IMG/VR virus record: IMGVR_UViG_3300027889_000037
Location: 1-59,659 of that record
Source: a virus
Reading direction: 5' to 3' (one strand)
Length of the DNA stretch: 59,659 nt
Numbering within the stretch: the first letter of the stretch is position 1; each line of letters begins with the position of its first letter. Below are positions 57,541 to 59,659 of this stretch, one piece after another. A program made the position numbers and the translations under genes. The notes beneath the pieces were generated by a model. The model ran no database searches. It was not told the DNA's origin and saw only the letters and a list, made by a program, of their open reading frames with translations.

Positions 57541-57882
57541 ATGCGGAAAGTCAGTTTTGAGCAAGCTTGCGCGCGTTTCGTCCATCGCTATACGATGGAT
57601 CATGTTCCACAATGGGCGCGGCGCGTGCGGGAGAACGGTAGTTTTTACGCGCCGCAGTTTGCCAGCGACCGCGAGTGGTATGAGCGCACGATTTTTCCAG
57701 GCGAGCCGGGCGTTCACGGCAACAGCTCGCATTGCTACACATCCGGGCAGACGTGGCCGCTCGGGCAATCGCTGGCGCGGCCCTATAGGGGCAAGGCGGC
57801 TTACTTGTCGCGCGATGTGGCGACTAATACGCCGCAGATGGTTATCGACCGCGCGAAAGAGGACTTGTGCCTAGCGCAATAA
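57541..57882 (+). CDS. Right-end hypothetical protein
   Basis: 113 residues, soluble, with FEQACARFVHRYTMDHVPQW and a middle rich in aromatic residues. Leader GCAATGGGAGAGTGAC directly before ATG. Ends 24 nt before a terminator. Not recognised. Confidence 0.66.
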   Translation: MRKVSFEQACARFVHRYTMDHVPQWARRVRENGSFYAPQFASDREWYERTIFPGEPGVHGNSSHCYTSGQTWPLGQSLARPYRGKAAYLSRDVATNTPQMVIDRAKEDLCLAQ

Positions 57883-57905
57883 GGGAAAGGACATAGGCCA
57901 GAAAG

Positions 57906-57929
57906 CCCGCCCTAGCCGGCGGGTTTTTT
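57906..57929 (+). terminator. Intrinsic terminator
   Basis: CCCGCC (57906-57911) and GGCGGG (57918-57923) form a 6-bp GC stem with a 6-nt loop, followed by six T residues (57924-57929). It ends the 57541 transcript right before promoter 3. Confidence 0.85.
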
Positions 57930-57933
57930 GTGC

Positions 57934-57967
57934 TTGACTTATGGTTTGGATTGGTAGAGAGTAAAGG
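57934..57967 (+). promoter_or_regulatory. Right-end early promoter 3 (variant spacing)
   Basis: Same block GTAGAGAGTAAAGG as the other copies (TAAAGG 57962-57967), but the TTGACT (57934-57939) is 22 nt away rather than 17; a poorer TTATGG is at the 17-nt distance. The conserved part is thus the -10 region, which may be recognised on its own or bind a regulator. Confidence 0.55.
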
Positions 57968-57993
57968 TCGCCTCAAACGATAGGAGACTCGTT

Positions 57994-58239
57994 ATGGCTG
58001 AGATTCGCAAAATTACTGGCGCCGCTTATTGGGCTAGCTATCTCATCAACGGTGACGCGAGCGGCCTAGAGCCGGAAGAGAAAGCCCTGTGTGATGCTTG
58101 GCTGGAACGCGAATTGTGCCTGGAGGAGTCGATCGTGGATTGCGAGGAAGAGTCGCGCTTTACATGGTCCTACGGGCTTTACACTGGCGCCGATTGCCGT
58201 GGCGGGGATGTATTCGAATACACGGTGCTGCGGCCATGA
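57994..58239 (+). CDS. Right-end hypothetical protein
   Basis: 81 residues; EIRKITGAAYWASYLINGDA then a C-terminal YGLYTGADCRGGDVFEYTVL is a pattern found in small proteobacterial plasmid and phage proteins of unknown role. TAGGAGAC stands before ATG 57994. Coupled to the next gene (ATGA). Confidence 0.7.
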   Translation: MAEIRKITGAAYWASYLINGDASGLEPEEKALCDAWLERELCLEESIVDCEEESRFTWSYGLYTGADCRGGDVFEYTVLRP

Positions 58240-58520
58240 GTAACCTTGACGAATTGCGTGCCGACTTTGAGCAAGTGCAAGTCGCATGGGAATCGCTGAT
58301 AGCGGACCATTTTCCAGGCGCCGACAAGTGGCAGTGGTATCGAGCGTTAAGCGCCGTGCGCGGTGAGGATGTTCGGCGCAATGACGACATGGCGCGCGAT
58401 GCCGAGCTGGCGGCGGATGACGCGATCCGCCAAGCGCACGACGATTATATCCGCAAGCTTCATGTTTTCTACCGTGCGCGTGATGGTGAGCATGGCGTTC
58501 TAGGTGGCCGCGGATTGTGA
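58236..58520 (+). CDS. Right-end hypothetical protein, helical
   Basis: 94 residues from ATG 58236, overlapping the previous stop. Helical and charged (NLDELRADFEQVQVAWESLI; RDAELAADDAIRQAHDDYIR). Not recognised. Confidence 0.63.
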   Translation: MSNLDELRADFEQVQVAWESLIADHFPGADKWQWYRALSAVRGEDVRRNDDMARDAELAADDAIRQAHDDYIRKLHVFYRARDGEHGVLGGRGL

Positions 58521-58523
58521 CGC

Positions 58524-58552
58524 TTGACTCTCGACCTGATAGAGAGTAAAGA
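58524..58552 (+). promoter_or_regulatory. Right-end early promoter 4
   Basis: TTGACT (58524-58529), 17-nt gap, TAAAGA (58547-58552) with GATAGAGAG in the spacer. It starts three bases after the previous stop and drives the last two forward genes. Confidence 0.7.
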
Positions 58553-58581
58553 GGGTTTGTCTTTAACCGATGGAGGGGATT

Positions 58582-58854
58582 ATGCCGGATTTAGCTAAAC
58601 TCTCGGCGCGGCAGATCGAAGCGTTGTATGCCAAGCGCCAAGAAGCGTGCAGCGTCAATTGCACGGCGCTTATTAACGCTGGCCGTGGCATGGAGCGGGG
58701 CAACGAGATTTACGCCAAGGGAATCGCTGGCGTCGATCCGTTGTCGGTTGAGTATGTGCGGCTTACTGATGCCGTGCAGTTAGTCATTGCGGAAATGGAA
58801 TCGCGCAAGCGCTGGCATGGTTCGCTGAAACCGATTCGGCGCAAAGCGGCTTAG
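58582..58854 (+). CDS. Right-end hypothetical protein
   Basis: 90 residues from ATG 58582 with GGAGGGG upstream. KLSARQIEALYAKRQEAC and a C-terminal basic tail. Helical, soluble. Not recognised. Confidence 0.63.
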   Translation: MPDLAKLSARQIEALYAKRQEACSVNCTALINAGRGMERGNEIYAKGIAGVDPLSVEYVRLTDAVQLVIAEMESRKRWHGSLKPIRRKAA

Positions 58855-58863
58855 GAGGCGAAA

Positions 58864-59046
58864 ATGATTTTAGGTCCGCTCACCGAATATATTTTGCCGG
58901 AAACGGATTTATACCACTCGAATCATCCGTTCCATTGGCTTGTACTTGAGGAAATTGAGGAATACGAACTGGTGATGGAATTGGACTCTACGTCAAAAGC
59001 GCACGTCGATTTCGGCGATAAGGTTGTGGGAGTGTTTGAAGCCTAG
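58864..59046 (+). CDS. Right-end small acidic protein
   Basis: 60 residues, acidic, with HWLVLEEIEEYELVMELDST. AGGAGGCG 4 nt before ATG. Last forward gene, ending 30 nt before the shared terminator. Not recognised. Confidence 0.6.
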   Translation: MILGPLTEYILPETDLYHSNHPFHWLVLEEIEEYELVMELDSTSKAHVDFGDKVVGVFEA

Positions 59047-59075
59047 CGCCGCGCGCCTGACGCGACTAGGCAACG

Positions 59076-59105
59076 AGGCCGGCCTAACCGCCGGCCTTTT
59101 TCTTT
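59076..59105. terminator. Bidirectional terminator
   Basis: AGGCCGGC (59076-59083) and GCCGGCCT (59090-59097) form a perfect 8-bp stem with a 6-nt loop; TTTTT follows on the forward strand. It separates the forward early genes from the convergent regulator, whose stop codon (59084-59086) lies inside the hairpin. Confidence 0.85.
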
Positions 59106-59497
59106 TCCGCGTCTGCGAGCGTTTGTGGGGCAAAGCGGCCGGCATATCCGCGCGGCATTCCCTGGTGTGGCTTGCGGCGCTCGACAACGGCATAGTGCAG
59201 TCGGATTCTGTGCGCCAGGATCATGCAAGCGTTGGCGCGTTCCTCTAGCTTTGCGATTAGCATTTCGCGCGCCCATTCTGGTGCCTCGCGCCGACCGCGG
59301 CGCCAATGTTTGATTGTGGAATAGCCGACTCGACCGTCGAATAGTCGGACGATTTCTGAGTGTTTGCGCGACGGGACCAGATGCAAAATTAGTTGCTCGA
59401 TCGGCGGGGGTGCAGCTGCGTTTGGGAGCGGTTCGGGGTGCTCTTGCGACGCGTCGCCTTCAGTGGCTTGCGGCAAATTCTGAGTTCCGTTTGTCAT
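59084..59497 (-). CDS. Putative DNA-binding regulator
   Basis: 137 residues from ATG 59497 (AGGAT about 9 nt upstream). The centre SEIVRLFDGRVGYSTIKHWR followed by RGRREAPEWAREML is a helix-turn-helix-like unit resembling small phage repressors; N- and C-termini are disordered and rich in Pro or Lys. Faces away from the right end, next to palindromes that could be its operators. The HTH call is moderate. Confidence 0.62.
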   Translation of the reverse strand: MTNGTQNLPQATEGDASQEHPEPLPNAAAPPPIEQLILHLVPSRKHSEIVRLFDGRVGYSTIKHWRRGRREAPEWAREMLIAKLEERANACMILAHRIRLHYAVVERRKPHQGMPRGYAGRFAPQTLADAEKKKAGG

Positions 59498-59518
59498 GTG
59501 CTTCGATCCTATCCCGGC

Positions 59519-59533
59519 CGCGACGCTATCGCG
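59519..59533. repeat. Inverted repeat CGCGA-N5-TCGCG
   Basis: A perfect 5-bp inverted repeat with 5-nt spacer, 22 bp upstream of the regulator start. Its spacing is like the module B operator, though its sequence is different. Possible operator for the regulator; GC-rich short palindromes can also occur by chance. Confidence 0.35.
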
Positions 59534-59621
59534 ACCTGGCACCAGCTCCGTACCCCGTTGCGTGCCTAGTGCTTTGAAGCGCCAATTTATTTGATCTCGG
59601 CGCTTAGGATCATAGTCCTTC

Positions 59622-59643
59622 TTACAGCCTTACAACACTGTAA
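59622..59643. repeat. Inverted repeat TTACAG-N10-CTGTAA near the right end
   Basis: A perfect 6-bp inverted repeat with 10-nt spacer in an A/T-rich stretch (59580-59659) that differs from the rest of the genome. It may be an operator, part of a promoter region for the regulator, or for the left-end gene if the genome is circular. Confidence 0.4.
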
Positions 59644-59659
59644 CTAACCATTGATTTGA

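Noticed and set aside
1-59659. CRISPR arrays, tRNA genes, rRNA, insertion sequences, reverse-transcriptase diversity elements
   Set aside because: I looked in the gaps and found no repeat-spacer pattern, no cloverleaf-type sequence, no transposase and no reverse transcriptase.

Overview
This window looks like the complete or nearly complete genome of a temperate, short-tailed (podovirus-like) phage of an alphaproteobacterium, most likely in the Rhizobiales (Bradyrhizobium or Rhodopseudomonas type). The base composition is GC-rich and the genes are tightly packed. It carries an outer-membrane barrel protein whose mature N-terminus (AADLPLKAPPLAP) is typical of Rhizobiales, and a regulator whose C-terminal winged helix resembles CtrA. 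No host gene was recognised at either end. No database search was possible: names rest on motifs, size and gene order.

Layout. About 0-6.5 kb (+) is a surface-modification block: sugar epimerase, serine recombinase, TPR/glycosyltransferase-like protein, FkbM methyltransferase and small proteins. About 7.3-18.7 kb (+) is the head module: HNH endonuclease, terminase, portal, scaffold candidate, capsid protein (apparently with an AUU start), decoration-like protein and two tandem connector paralogues. Two reverse-strand cassettes interrupt it (12.3-12.85 kb with an excisionase-like protein; 18.6-19.8 kb with RHH, zinc and HNH proteins). About 19.9-29.1 kb (+) carries the tail nozzle and ejection-type proteins, 29.1-33.75 kb the fibre-like proteins, several with signal peptides, and 33.75-36.5 kb lysis genes plus the outer-membrane protein.

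From 53.3 kb back to 36.6 kb the reverse strand carries the regulatory and replication genes: an 83-residue HTH protein behind a divergent switch, family A DNA polymerase, RecB/Cas4-like nuclease, VRR-NUC nuclease, SNF2-type helicase, an SSB candidate, the CtrA-like protein, a tyrosine integrase and many small proteins. The primase-helicase (54.1-56.5 kb, +) completes the replication set. The right end (56.7-59.05 kb, +) has small early-type genes served by four near-identical promoters, then a convergent regulator and operator-like palindromes.

The most unusual signal is a pair of homologous divergent control modules at 41.08-41.29 kb and 53.32-53.54 kb. Each has a 17-bp operator-like palindrome over divergent promoters, with a reverse-strand gene starting about 31 bp to one side. 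On the other side is a roughly 140-nt RNA with a 5-bp/7-nt hairpin, a strong Shine-Dalgarno site, a minigene of only two or three codons (Met-Lys-stop, Met-Val-Asn-stop) and an 11-bp terminator helix whose base pairs covary between copies. A further short reverse-strand RNA with its own promoter and terminator lies beside the second copy.
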